6,484 nucleotides of DNA from Acidaminococcaceae bacterium. Its GTDB lineage: Bacteria; Bacillota; Negativicutes; Acidaminococcales; Acidaminococcaceae. The notes under the pieces were generated by a model, which was given only the letters and a program-made list of their open reading frames with translations, ran no database searches and was not told where the DNA came from. The DNA lies in assembly GCA_028693975.1 (NCBI GenBank), contig JAQUUF010000069.1, positions 1 to 6,484 on the forward strand, written 5' to 3'. This document shows positions 1-6,185 of the stretch, in pieces. The position numbers were made by a program, and so were the translations under genes. Within the stretch, counting starts at the first letter, position 1. The number at the start of each line of letters is the position of its first letter.

Positions 1-427
1 TACAACCGCCAATCCCGGTACCAAAGGTCAGACACACCAATCCCACAGAGCCTCGTCCAGAGCCGAGCCAGTATTCCCCCAAGCCAAAAGCGTTAACATC
101 ATTGGCTACAGAGCAGGCCAATCCTGTAGCTTGAGTAATTGCCCCGCCCAACGGAAAACCTGTATAACCCGGAAAATTATTACCGGCACAGGCAATAGTT
201 CCACTCACTGGTTCTACCATACCAGCGGTGGCTACGGCGACTCCCACCACTTCACGACGCTGACGATATTCATTAATAACGCCTTGCAACTTAGCAACTA
301 TTTGGTCTACGCCTTTGGTCTGTACTTCTGTAGGGACCTCCCCTGTGGTCAAGAACTGTCCCCGTCCATCTGCCAAGCCATATTTAATTGCCGTGCCACC
401 AATATCAAAACATGCGTAATAAGACAT
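1..427 (-). CDS. ROK-family sugar kinase, N-terminal part (cut by window edge)
   Basis: This is the first 142 residues of a ROK-family protein, which runs off the left edge; full ROK kinases are about 290-320 residues. It starts with FDIGGTAIK (residues 7-15), the ATP phosphate-binding DxGGTxxK signature, so there is no N-terminal helix-turn-helix and it should be a cytoplasmic sugar kinase rather than a ROK repressor. VANDVNA (107-113) contains the likely catalytic base Asp110, and FGTGIGG (135-141) is the second phosphate loop. The zinc-binding segment that usually follows lies outside the window. The ATG lies 6 bases beyond the stop of the FAD oxidoreductase gene, with AAGGAG inside that gene's last codons. 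As the last visible gene of an operon led by a NanE-type epimerase, a ManNAc kinase (NanK-like) role is the natural inference. Glucokinase or another hexose or amino-sugar kinase is possible, since ROK specificity cannot be read from this half. Confidence 0.9.
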   Translation of the reverse strand, partial: MSYYACFDIGGTAIKYGLADGRGQFLTTGEVPTEVQTKGVDQIVAKLQGVINEYRQRREVVGVAVATAGMVEPVSGTIACAGNNFPGYTGFPLGGAITQATGLACSVANDVNAFGLGEYWLGSGRGSVGLVCLTFGTGIGGC

Positions 428-433
428 TCGCTT

Positions 434-1816
434 TTACTCCTTGTTGAATATATTCACTGCGCTAACATAGCTACGCTCATCTGGTGGTATTTGGTCCCAC
501 TGCACTTGATTAAAAAGTATTTTCTTACTTTGAGCCCAGACAGCCGCTCGTCCCACGGCCTCGCCCATACTCATACAGGTAGGCTGAATTCGCAAAGAAG
601 CCTCCATAATAAAGCTGGCCGAAACGCAACGCCCTGCCACCGCCAGATTAGCCACCTCCTTACTCACTAAAGAGCGATAGGGAATCTCATAAAATTCACC
701 TGGCTGGAGATATTCTCCTACTTTGGCACCATGAGCATCAATATAATAAGCAGTACGAACAACAGCATCAGCAAATAACCGTCTTGCATAATAATCAGCT
801 TCTGTTAAATAATACTTCCCTCGAATACGAAAAGATTCTCTAGCGCCTAACATAGCAGCCTCCCTGCTCAAATAAGCCGCCTCAAATCCCGGTAAATGTT
901 TAATTAAATAACTACTAAGACGTCTAATCATCGCTCTGCCATAACGCACGCCTTCACTATAGGACAGAGCCTCTGTCGCCCTAAAACGCACAGGCAGTTC
1001 CGGACAATTCATAGACATACAGCCAGGCTTGCCCACAATGGTAAAGGCTTGAAAATATTCTGCATCCTCTTCCTGTAATTCTCCTGCGGCGACACCTCGC
1101 AGGAAAAATTCTTCCAACTTATATTGGATAGTTCTATGCCTGGCCTCGGCTATTTCAAAATAAGGTGGCTTAGTCTTGCACCAAGTATCACCCGTACTTT
1201 TAATATAGTCTTCTAGTCTATCAAAATCAATGCCGCCCATTTCAAAGCGGAAGCTCATGGGCTGATTATAACCTGTTTGCTCATAGCCCGATTCTACCGG
1301 TACCCCAGCTAAGCGCGCCAGTAAAGCATCACCAGTAGCATCTACAAATTGTCTGGCCTTTACTGCCACCAGGCCTTGGACTGTCTGCAAGATAACGGCT
1401 TGCACCATAGCACCTGTTTGGACTACATCAACCAAAGTAGCCTGATACAATACCTGCACCCCTGCCTCTATGGTTAATTCATCATAAATTGCTGCCATAA
1501 CCTCAGGATTAAACCAACAATTGCCCGTTTGACCATCTGAGTGTTCTATTCCATGGGCACACAGTCTAGCTTTAATTTCTGCCACCAAAGGTGTATCGCT
1601 GCCCCTAGCAAAGGTTGGCATAAAAGGCACTACCAGACCCAAAGTCTGCATACCGCCTAGGGCAATGCCCCGTTCTACTACCAAAGTGCTTAGACCACCA
1701 CGTCCTGAGGTAATGGCGGCCGCACTGCCAGCTGTGCCACCACCTACCACGCAACAATCTACAGTAGCAATAATAGGCAACTCTCTAGTAGCATATATAA
1801 GCGTATCTGACTTCAT
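434..1816 (-). CDS. FAD-dependent oxidoreductase (FAD_oxidored type)
   Basis: This is a soluble flavoprotein of about 460 residues. Numbered from the upstream ATG at 1822, VVGGGTAGSAAA (25-36) is the Rossmann dinucleotide-binding loop and VVERGIALGGMQT (48-60) is the conserved stretch after the second strand. FVDATGDALLARLAG (around 158-172) is the FAD-contacting ATGD element. Near the end, VAGRCVSAS and the IQPTCMSMGEAVGRAA segment form the C-terminal FAD signature of the FAD_oxidored (PF12831-like) group. There is no signal peptide or membrane segment, so it should be cytoplasmic. The substrate is unknown. ATG codons occur at 1822 and 1816. The second is preferred because AGAAGGA sits 5 bases before it, whereas the first ATG overlaps that Shine-Dalgarno and would have no spacer. 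The hyuA-type stop (1821-1819) then lies 2 bases upstream; with the first ATG the genes would overlap by 4 bases. The gene probably oxidises an intermediate of the pathway encoded around it. Confidence 0.9.
   Translation of the reverse strand: MKSDTLIYATRELPIIATVDCCVVGGGTAGSAAAITSGRGGLSTLVVERGIALGGMQTLGLVVPFMPTFARGSDTPLVAEIKARLCAHGIEHSDGQTGNCWFNPEVMAAIYDELTIEAGVQVLYQATLVDVVQTGAMVQAVILQTVQGLVAVKARQFVDATGDALLARLAGVPVESGYEQTGYNQPMSFRFEMGGIDFDRLEDYIKSTGDTWCKTKPPYFEIAEARHRTIQYKLEEFFLRGVAAGELQEEDAEYFQAFTIVGKPGCMSMNCPELPVRFRATEALSYSEGVRYGRAMIRRLSSYLIKHLPGFEAAYLSREAAMLGARESFRIRGKYYLTEADYYARRLFADAVVRTAYYIDAHGAKVGEYLQPGEFYEIPYRSLVSKEVANLAVAGRCVSASFIMEASLRIQPTCMSMGEAVGRAAVWAQSKKILFNQVQWDQIPPDERSYVSAVNIFNKE
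437..442 (-). promoter_or_regulatory. Ribosome binding site of the ROK kinase gene
   Basis: AAGGAG on the minus strand lies 9 bases before the ATG at 427. It is formed by the last two sense codons (Lys-Glu) of the upstream FAD oxidoreductase gene, so ribosomes finishing that gene can reinitiate here. This implies translational coupling. Confidence 0.75.
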
Positions 1817-1818
1817 GC

Positions 1819-3963
1819 TCATCCTTCTTTCGCAGCAATAACAATTATTTTTTCAGTCTCCGCTACCTCTTCTAATTCTAATTGCAGTAGCGCATCTATT
1901 TGCTCCAAGCTGACTAAGCCTGATAAATCGACTTGCTTTTCTCCATAATAAACATACAAAAGAGGCAATTCTCCACCAATAGTACCATATTCTGTAGTAG
2001 TAGTAACTAACTCATGCAAATCTTCTTGGAGTTCTTTTTTGGTCGTGGCCAAAACACTTTGGGCTTTTTTGCGCAAGCGAATGATTCCCTCTCTATCTAA
2101 TACCCTAAGTTGAAATGTTGCTTTTTTGAATATTAGCCAACTCTTACTCTCCTGCCGTCCTTCAAAAATATGCCATTTGTCCGTAGAAGCAATCTCATGC
2201 ACTACCTCAATTGGCAAATGCATGGATTGAGCGGCCAATGCAGCCAGTTCAGCTGCGTCATAAACTTTACCCAAATTATTCTTGGGACGTAGTTCCGTAG
2301 TCCCCAAAGCTACCGCTCGCAAAATATTGGCTTGTTTATCAATCTCAATTGTAATCTCTACCGTTGCTTCGTTAGCTCCAGAGTGTAGGACAGCTTCCAG
2401 AGCAGCTCTTCTAATGGAGCGAATATCTTCATCAGTAGGATTAACCACAGTACGCTCCACCACTTCACGTACCATGGCCAAAGCCACTCCAATAGTGGAA
2501 ATTATCGGCGCATTCTCTACTAGCTTCCAGGAACAGCCCATAGCCTCACCCAAGTACGGAACCACTACACCAGCGCTGCCTCCGCCGCTAGCTAATAGCA
2601 AGCTATCCAAGGGCAACTGATAATCCTGCGTCAAGCTCATAACAACAGCTTTTATTTTACTCACAGCCAAGGCCATAACCTGTCGTGCCGCCTCTACAGC
2701 ACTTAACCCGATAGACGCTCCCAAGGCTTGCCACGCCACTTGCGTCGCCGCCAAATTACCAGCTGCATAATCTCCTTGCGGCATCTGTCCCAAGAGGTTT
2801 GCCGCTCCTGCTAAGGTCAAAGCTACTCGTCTGCCATTCTTATCCTCTACTGCTGCAAAAACTACTGCATCACCCCTACAAGGAGCTGTTAAAACCAGTT
2901 TGGGTTCTGACAAAGGGGCCGAAAAACATTCATATTCCAGTCCTGCAATATGGGCACTACGAGGCCCCACATCCGTTATTGTGCCCCCCTCAACTCGTAC
3001 CATACTGCCTCCGGCCACACCCAAAGTTCTCACATCAAGGGAATTGAGGTAAGTTTTATGTCCGCCGACTTGGGCATAACGCACCATAACACGACCATTC
3101 TTCACCGCTGAAATATCAGTTGAAGTACCGCCTGATTCCAAGAAAATACCATCGGATAATCTCTCATACATCAAAGCCCCTGCCACCCCTGCCGCTAGAC
3201 CAGAGAGCATCGTTAAGATAGGACGCCTCCGTACTTCGCTAACAGTCATGACTCCTCCGTCACAACGCATAATCATCAGTTGCGATGCTATACCCGAGCG
3301 CCGAACGCAAGCTTCTGTCATATTGGCTGTTTCCATCATCTTAGGTATCAAGCTGCCATTAATAACCGCCGTTCTTGTTCTCACCTTAAGTCCATATAAC
3401 TGCGAAACCTCATGTCCCCCCGTAGCATAAATGCCCATTTTGCGAGCTTGTTCCATGACGAAGTTTTCGTTCGTAGGGTCATCTACACTAAAAGGCTCTG
3501 TAGCTACAATAACTTGAGCTCCTTGCTCCTGCAAAGCTTTAATATTGCTACTAATCCTCTCCGTATCCGCCTCAGCACAATCTGTTTCTACAAAAGCATG
3601 CACTGTCATCAAGGCTTTACCCTGAGCCAAGGGAATATTTCCTACATTGCTGTCTGTACGCGCGCGGCCAGCTTCTATACCACTGCCCAACGCCAATACT
3701 CCCACCTTAGCCACATCACCCTCTAGCAGTGCATTAGTCGCCTGGGTTGTACCATGGGCAATAAAGATTACTTCTTCGGGTACAATATTATTTTTATGCA
3801 TGATGGCCTGTAATATTTTAATAATACCCTCTGCTACACCCTCTGCAGCAGCATGAGTTGTTGGTATTTTTTCTCTGGCAATTATTTCGTAGGTAGCGTC
3901 ATCAATAGCAACGGCATCCGTAAAAGTTCCACCTACATCAATTCCCACCCTGACTTTTCTCAT
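1819..3963 (-). CDS. Hydantoinase/oxoprolinase family protein, HyuA type
   Basis: This ASKHA-fold protein of about 714 residues resembles the A subunit of ATP-dependent hydantoinases and 5-oxoprolinases, which open cyclic amides using ATP. Numbered from the ATG at 3966, VGIDVGGTFTDAVA (7-20) is the phosphate-binding loop and HGTTQATNALLEG (71-83) closes the hallmark of the N-terminal domain (about 5-190). The main domain (about 200-500) shows CDGGVMT (235-241), ESGGTSTDIS (277-286), TLGVAGGS (314-321) and ASGGGSAGVVVPYLGE (459-474). Residues from about 505 to 715 do not show the RYxGQ-type motif usual in HyuA C-terminal domains and are rich in charged residues. No HyuB gene is visible. Double ATG codons occur at 3966 and 3963; the second is better spaced from GAGGTG. 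The preceding transporter stop is 10 bases upstream, which fits one operon. The actual substrate is not evident. Confidence 0.88.
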   Translation of the reverse strand: MRKVRVGIDVGGTFTDAVAIDDATYEIIAREKIPTTHAAAEGVAEGIIKILQAIMHKNNIVPEEVIFIAHGTTQATNALLEGDVAKVGVLALGSGIEAGRARTDSNVGNIPLAQGKALMTVHAFVETDCAEADTERISSNIKALQEQGAQVIVATEPFSVDDPTNENFVMEQARKMGIYATGGHEVSQLYGLKVRTRTAVINGSLIPKMMETANMTEACVRRSGIASQLMIMRCDGGVMTVSEVRRRPILTMLSGLAAGVAGALMYERLSDGIFLESGGTSTDISAVKNGRVMVRYAQVGGHKTYLNSLDVRTLGVAGGSMVRVEGGTITDVGPRSAHIAGLEYECFSAPLSEPKLVLTAPCRGDAVVFAAVEDKNGRRVALTLAGAANLLGQMPQGDYAAGNLAATQVAWQALGASIGLSAVEAARQVMALAVSKIKAVVMSLTQDYQLPLDSLLLASGGGSAGVVVPYLGEAMGCSWKLVENAPIISTIGVALAMVREVVERTVVNPTDEDIRSIRRAALEAVLHSGANEATVEITIEIDKQANILRAVALGTTELRPKNNLGKVYDAAELAALAAQSMHLPIEVVHEIASTDKWHIFEGRQESKSWLIFKKATFQLRVLDREGIIRLRKKAQSVLATTKKELQEDLHELVTTTTEYGTIGGELPLLYVYYGEKQVDLSGLVSLEQIDALLQLELEEVAETEKIIVIAAKEG
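1822..1828 (-). promoter_or_regulatory. Ribosome binding site deciding the FAD oxidoreductase start
   Basis: AGAAGGA on the minus strand is 5 bases before the ATG at 1816. It directly abuts and shares a base with the ATG at 1822, so it supports the downstream start. The site lies inside the end of the hyuA-type gene. The block GCGAAAGAAGGAT, three bases, then CATG is repeated in front of the epimerase gene. Confidence 0.7.
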
Positions 3964-3967
3964 CATA

Positions 3968-3973
3968 CACCTC
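3968..3973 (-). promoter_or_regulatory. Ribosome binding site of the HyuA-type gene
   Basis: GAGGTG follows the transporter stop codon directly on the minus strand (TGA then GAGGTG). The GAGG core is 6 bases from the ATG at 3963 and only 3 from the ATG at 3966, which favours the second of the two adjacent ATG codons. Confidence 0.6.
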
Positions 3974-5368
3974 TCACCATTGGCTCAAAGCTACATAGAG
4001 CAACATTACTAAGCACATACTCCAACTATAGGGAAGTGTCCTGTATAGCAGTTCTGTGGTATCAACTTTGGTAAAACCACCAATCCAACTATTATGTGAG
4101 TTCGTGGGGTCTGAAGCTCCCTGGATATAGCCCACCGCCAAGAAAGTTCCCACAATAACAGCAGGCGGCATTATTCCCAAAGAATGGAGCAAAACAGCAA
4201 TTCCCGCCCCCATGCCAAACATATTTAGAGGCCCGCGATACAAAGCCGTAGGTGCCAATACCGCAAAAAAAGCCAACAAAGCCCAGTGGTTAGTAGGAAT
4301 AATCTGTACCAAAAGCGGATTTAGGACTTGTGCTACAGCAGGATTCATTACTACTGCCAAAAGCATACCTATGCCCATGAAGAGGAAGATAACTCCAGCC
4401 ACATCCTTAATTCCTTCAACTAAAGAGCCGGCAAAAACATTAACCATTTGACTAGGCTTAGTCAAACCAATAGCATAGAAAGAAGCCACAAAAAAGCCCA
4501 TCACAGCTGCTGCCACCGGGTCAATATGTCCTTGAGCCGCCGCACCGAAGTCAAAAGCTATTTTGCACAGATAGACTGTCACCAGAGGAAGCAGTGGTGC
4601 CAGCAATGCTGCCGCAGAAATAGTATGCTTGCGTTGTACCAAGCTAGTCGCTCTAGGTTGGAGAGCTTTTTTGCCTTGCGTATATAGAGCAGTGCAAATA
4701 CTCACAGGCAAACGTATAACACCACGAACTAAGATGCCCAAGATAGCAAATAAGGACGTCCCTTCATCTGCAACTTGTTGCCTCACGTTAATAAAAATAC
4801 ACAAAAGAGTAAAAGCAAAAGAAATTATAAAAGCCGGCAAATAGAAATTCGTAGTAACCTCGCCACCAAAAATACCAATATAGGTGCCATAATTAGCTGC
4901 ATTGGCCAAAAGGCCTGTTTGAATAGATAAAAGAAATATGGTAGAAGCAACAGCCGGAGTAATACCGGCACTCATCATTATCGGCAGGACAATAGAACCA
5001 ACCATGATAACAGCTCCTAGACCGCTCATACCTAAGAAAACAAAAATTGTTGCTAGCGATAAAAGCAAAGCAATGGAACGCGGCTTGTCACCCGCTAGCT
5101 CAGCTGCTTTTTTTATAATCGTCGTAGAGATACCTGTTTGGACGATAACTCTAGCAAACATCGCGCCAAAAATCACTACGGACATAGCTGTGCCCAACTT
5201 CATAGCACCACCCACTAGTATGTTATTAAGATACACTGTCAGCGGCATTTGCGCAGCCAAAGCTATCCAAGCAGCTAGTAGCGGTAGTGCTAGTATCGTC
5301 GGTAATTTTTTGGCTATCATAAGACCTGCAAAAACAAAAAATCCACCTAAAATCAAAATACCTGTCAT
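3974..5368 (-). CDS. Multi-spanning secondary transporter, probably ion-transporter superfamily
   Basis: This is an inner-membrane permease of 464 residues with about 12 hydrophobic segments. They lie at roughly 3-19, 23-41, 57-78, 98-113, 114-133, 139-155, 176-194, 250-270, 284-301, 322-341, 362-378 and 386-411, with a last one at 446-462. A long polar stretch at about 195-248, rich in Arg and Lys, separates two halves of similar size. This is the layout of GntP/CitMHS/DcuC-like carriers in the ion-transporter superfamily. Glycine- and polar-rich segments at QTGLLANAANYGTY (150-163) and QGASDPTNSHNSW (416-428) may form the substrate or ion sites. No ATPase or binding-protein gene accompanies it, so a cation-coupled symporter is most likely. 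The operon position suggests that it imports the pathway's substrate, perhaps an organic anion or amino-sugar derivative, but the specific family and substrate were not recognised. The start is supported by a strong Shine-Dalgarno placed just after the epimerase stop. Confidence 0.85.
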   Translation of the reverse strand: MTGILILGGFFVFAGLMIAKKLPTILALPLLAAWIALAAQMPLTVYLNNILVGGAMKLGTAMSVVIFGAMFARVIVQTGISTTIIKKAAELAGDKPRSIALLLSLATIFVFLGMSGLGAVIMVGSIVLPIMMSAGITPAVASTIFLLSIQTGLLANAANYGTYIGIFGGEVTTNFYLPAFIISFAFTLLCIFINVRQQVADEGTSLFAILGILVRGVIRLPVSICTALYTQGKKALQPRATSLVQRKHTISAAALLAPLLPLVTVYLCKIAFDFGAAAQGHIDPVAAAVMGFFVASFYAIGLTKPSQMVNVFAGSLVEGIKDVAGVIFLFMGIGMLLAVVMNPAVAQVLNPLLVQIIPTNHWALLAFFAVLAPTALYRGPLNMFGMGAGIAVLLHSLGIMPPAVIVGTFLAVGYIQGASDPTNSHNSWIGGFTKVDTTELLYRTLPYSWSMCLVMLLYVALSQW

Positions 5369-5375
5369 GACTATG

Positions 5376-5384
5376 TTCCTCCCC
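5376..5384 (-). promoter_or_regulatory. Ribosome binding site of the transporter gene
   Basis: GGGGAGGAA starts immediately after the TAA stop of the epimerase gene. The GGAGG core ends 9 bases before the ATG at 5368. It is among the strongest Shine-Dalgarno sites in the window. Confidence 0.75.
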
Positions 5385-6050
5385 TTAGGTCAAAGCATGA
5401 GCAAATTTAGCAGTTATTAACTGTGGTCTGGTGATAGCAGACCCGACTATAGCACCGTAGGCTCCAGCCGCCATTACTATCTGCAAATCCTCAGGTGTAT
5501 TGATACGGCCTTCAGCAAATACAGGAATTGCTACTAGCCCTACTAGTTCGCGCACTAGCTCCACGTCAGGACCTGTCAGCTGTCTGGAATAAGGCGTATA
5601 TCCGCTCATAGTCGTAGAAATAGCATCTACACCTATGTCAGATGCAGCAAGACCTTCTGCTGCCGTAGAAATATCGGCCAGAACCAAGCGCTGAGCTGCG
5701 TGGATTTGCTGCACTAGGTCTGCAACAGATTCCTTCCCGGGCCTAGTACGAGCAGTCATATCGAGAGCAATCATCTGGCAATTAGTGGTTAAAAGTTCCT
5801 CCACTTCTTGCGCTGTAGGCGTAATATAAATATCTGAATCGGTATAATTGCGTTTAATAAGTCCAATAACCGGCAAGCCTGTTACCTTAATAATCTCATT
5901 GATGTCTTCCACCCCTTGAGCTCTGATAGCAACAGCACCGCCCTCCTTGGCAGCTTGGGCCATTCTTCCCATAATAAAAGCACTGCAGAGCGGCTCATCT
6001 GGCAGAGCCTGACAGGATACGATTAACTTTCCCCTAAGTTCACTTAACAT
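5385..6050 (-). CDS. nanE: N-acetylmannosamine-6-phosphate 2-epimerase
   Basis: This cytoplasmic (beta/alpha)8-barrel enzyme interconverts ManNAc-6-P and GlcNAc-6-P in sialic acid/ManNAc catabolism. With the ATG at 6050 the product is 221 residues, the usual NanE length. The landmarks fall at the numbering recalled for the Clostridium perfringens enzyme: Arg43 (AIRAQG), Lys66 (GLIKRNY), Asp126 (LADIST) and Glu180 (FAEGRIN). Other family marks are IVSCQALPDEPL (10-21), TTMSGYTP (146-153) and the phosphate-binding VGSAITRP near the C-terminus. The reading frame stays open upstream to an ATG at 6149, but that one lies inside the terminator hairpin. The ATG at 6056 overlaps the Shine-Dalgarno, so the ATG at 6050 is chosen. 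It is the first gene after the promoter region. A ROK kinase at the other end of the operon could supply its 6-phosphorylated substrate. No sialate lyase or deacetylase is visible here, so a relative acting on another 2-acylamino sugar phosphate remains possible. Confidence 0.92.
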   Translation of the reverse strand: MLSELRGKLIVSCQALPDEPLCSAFIMGRMAQAAKEGGAVAIRAQGVEDINEIIKVTGLPVIGLIKRNYTDSDIYITPTAQEVEELLTTNCQMIALDMTARTRPGKESVADLVQQIHAAQRLVLADISTAAEGLAASDIGVDAISTTMSGYTPYSRQLTGPDVELVRELVGLVAIPVFAEGRINTPEDLQIVMAAGAYGAIVGSAITRPQLITAKFAHALT

Positions 6051-6055
6051 GTCCA

Positions 6056-6062
6056 TCCTTCT
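6056..6062 (-). promoter_or_regulatory. Ribosome binding site deciding the nanE start
   Basis: AGAAGGA on the minus strand lies 5 bases before the ATG at 6050 and shares a base with an in-frame ATG at 6056, so initiation at 6050 is favoured. That start also gives the standard family length and catalytic-residue numbering. Confidence 0.75.
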
Positions 6063-6085
6063 TTCGCCAAAACCATCTTGCCTTA

Positions 6086-6114
6086 ATTGTACCAAAATAT
6101 ATGCTAAATGGTTA
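6086..6114 (-). promoter_or_regulatory. Candidate promoter of the nanE-to-ROK operon
   Basis: TACAAT (6091-6086) is a 5-of-6 match to the -10 consensus and is preceded by TGG, an extended -10 element. The -35 position with a 17-base spacer reads TAACCA, a weak match (3 of 6), which extended -10 promoters tolerate. The site lies between the racemase terminator and nanE. It predicts a start of transcription near 6079 and a leader of about 30 bases, too short for a riboswitch. AACCAT (6108-6113, minus strand) and ATGGTT (6071-6076, minus strand) form an inverted pair flanking the -10 that could be an operator; this is weak. Confidence 0.5.
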
Positions 6115-6124
6115 GTCTTATCGT

Positions 6125-6180
6125 AAAAAAAGCGGATGTAGCCCCACAAGGTATTGCGCCTCGCTTAGCCACATCCACTT
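6125..6180 (-). terminator. Intrinsic terminator after the racemase gene
   Basis: On the minus-strand transcript, AAGTGGATGTGGC (6180-6168) pairs with GCTACATCCGCTT (6142-6130), giving 13 pairs of which two are G-U. Inside it, GCGAGG (6164-6159) can pair with CCTTGT (6151-6146) around a 7-base loop. The stem runs directly into seven T residues (6131-6125). The hairpin starts 5 bases after the racemase stop codon, so it ends that transcript before the nanE promoter. On the plus strand the hairpin is followed by six T residues (6182-6187), but it would have mismatches there and no plus-strand gene needs it. Confidence 0.8.
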
Positions 6181-6185
6181 ATTTT

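Noticed and set aside
131..670. Plus-strand frame of 179 codons
   Set aside because: It lies across the well-supported ROK kinase and FAD oxidoreductase genes on the other strand, has no recognisable motif and a Cys/His/Thr-rich composition typical of an antisense shadow.
4938..5420. Plus-strand frame of 160 codons
   Set aside because: It is antisense to the transporter N-terminus, with repetitive Ala/Ile/Pro/Lys composition arising from the complement of hydrophobic codons, and no family features.
6051..6149. N-terminal extension of the epimerase to an ATG at 6149
   Set aside because: That start lies inside the terminator hairpin, the extension crosses the promoter and Shine-Dalgarno, and NanE proteins begin at the MLSEL-like position.
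6051..6185. Riboswitch or small RNA in the gap before nanE
   Set aside because: The hairpin is explained as a terminator for the racemase gene, and the leader after the likely promoter is only about 30 bases.
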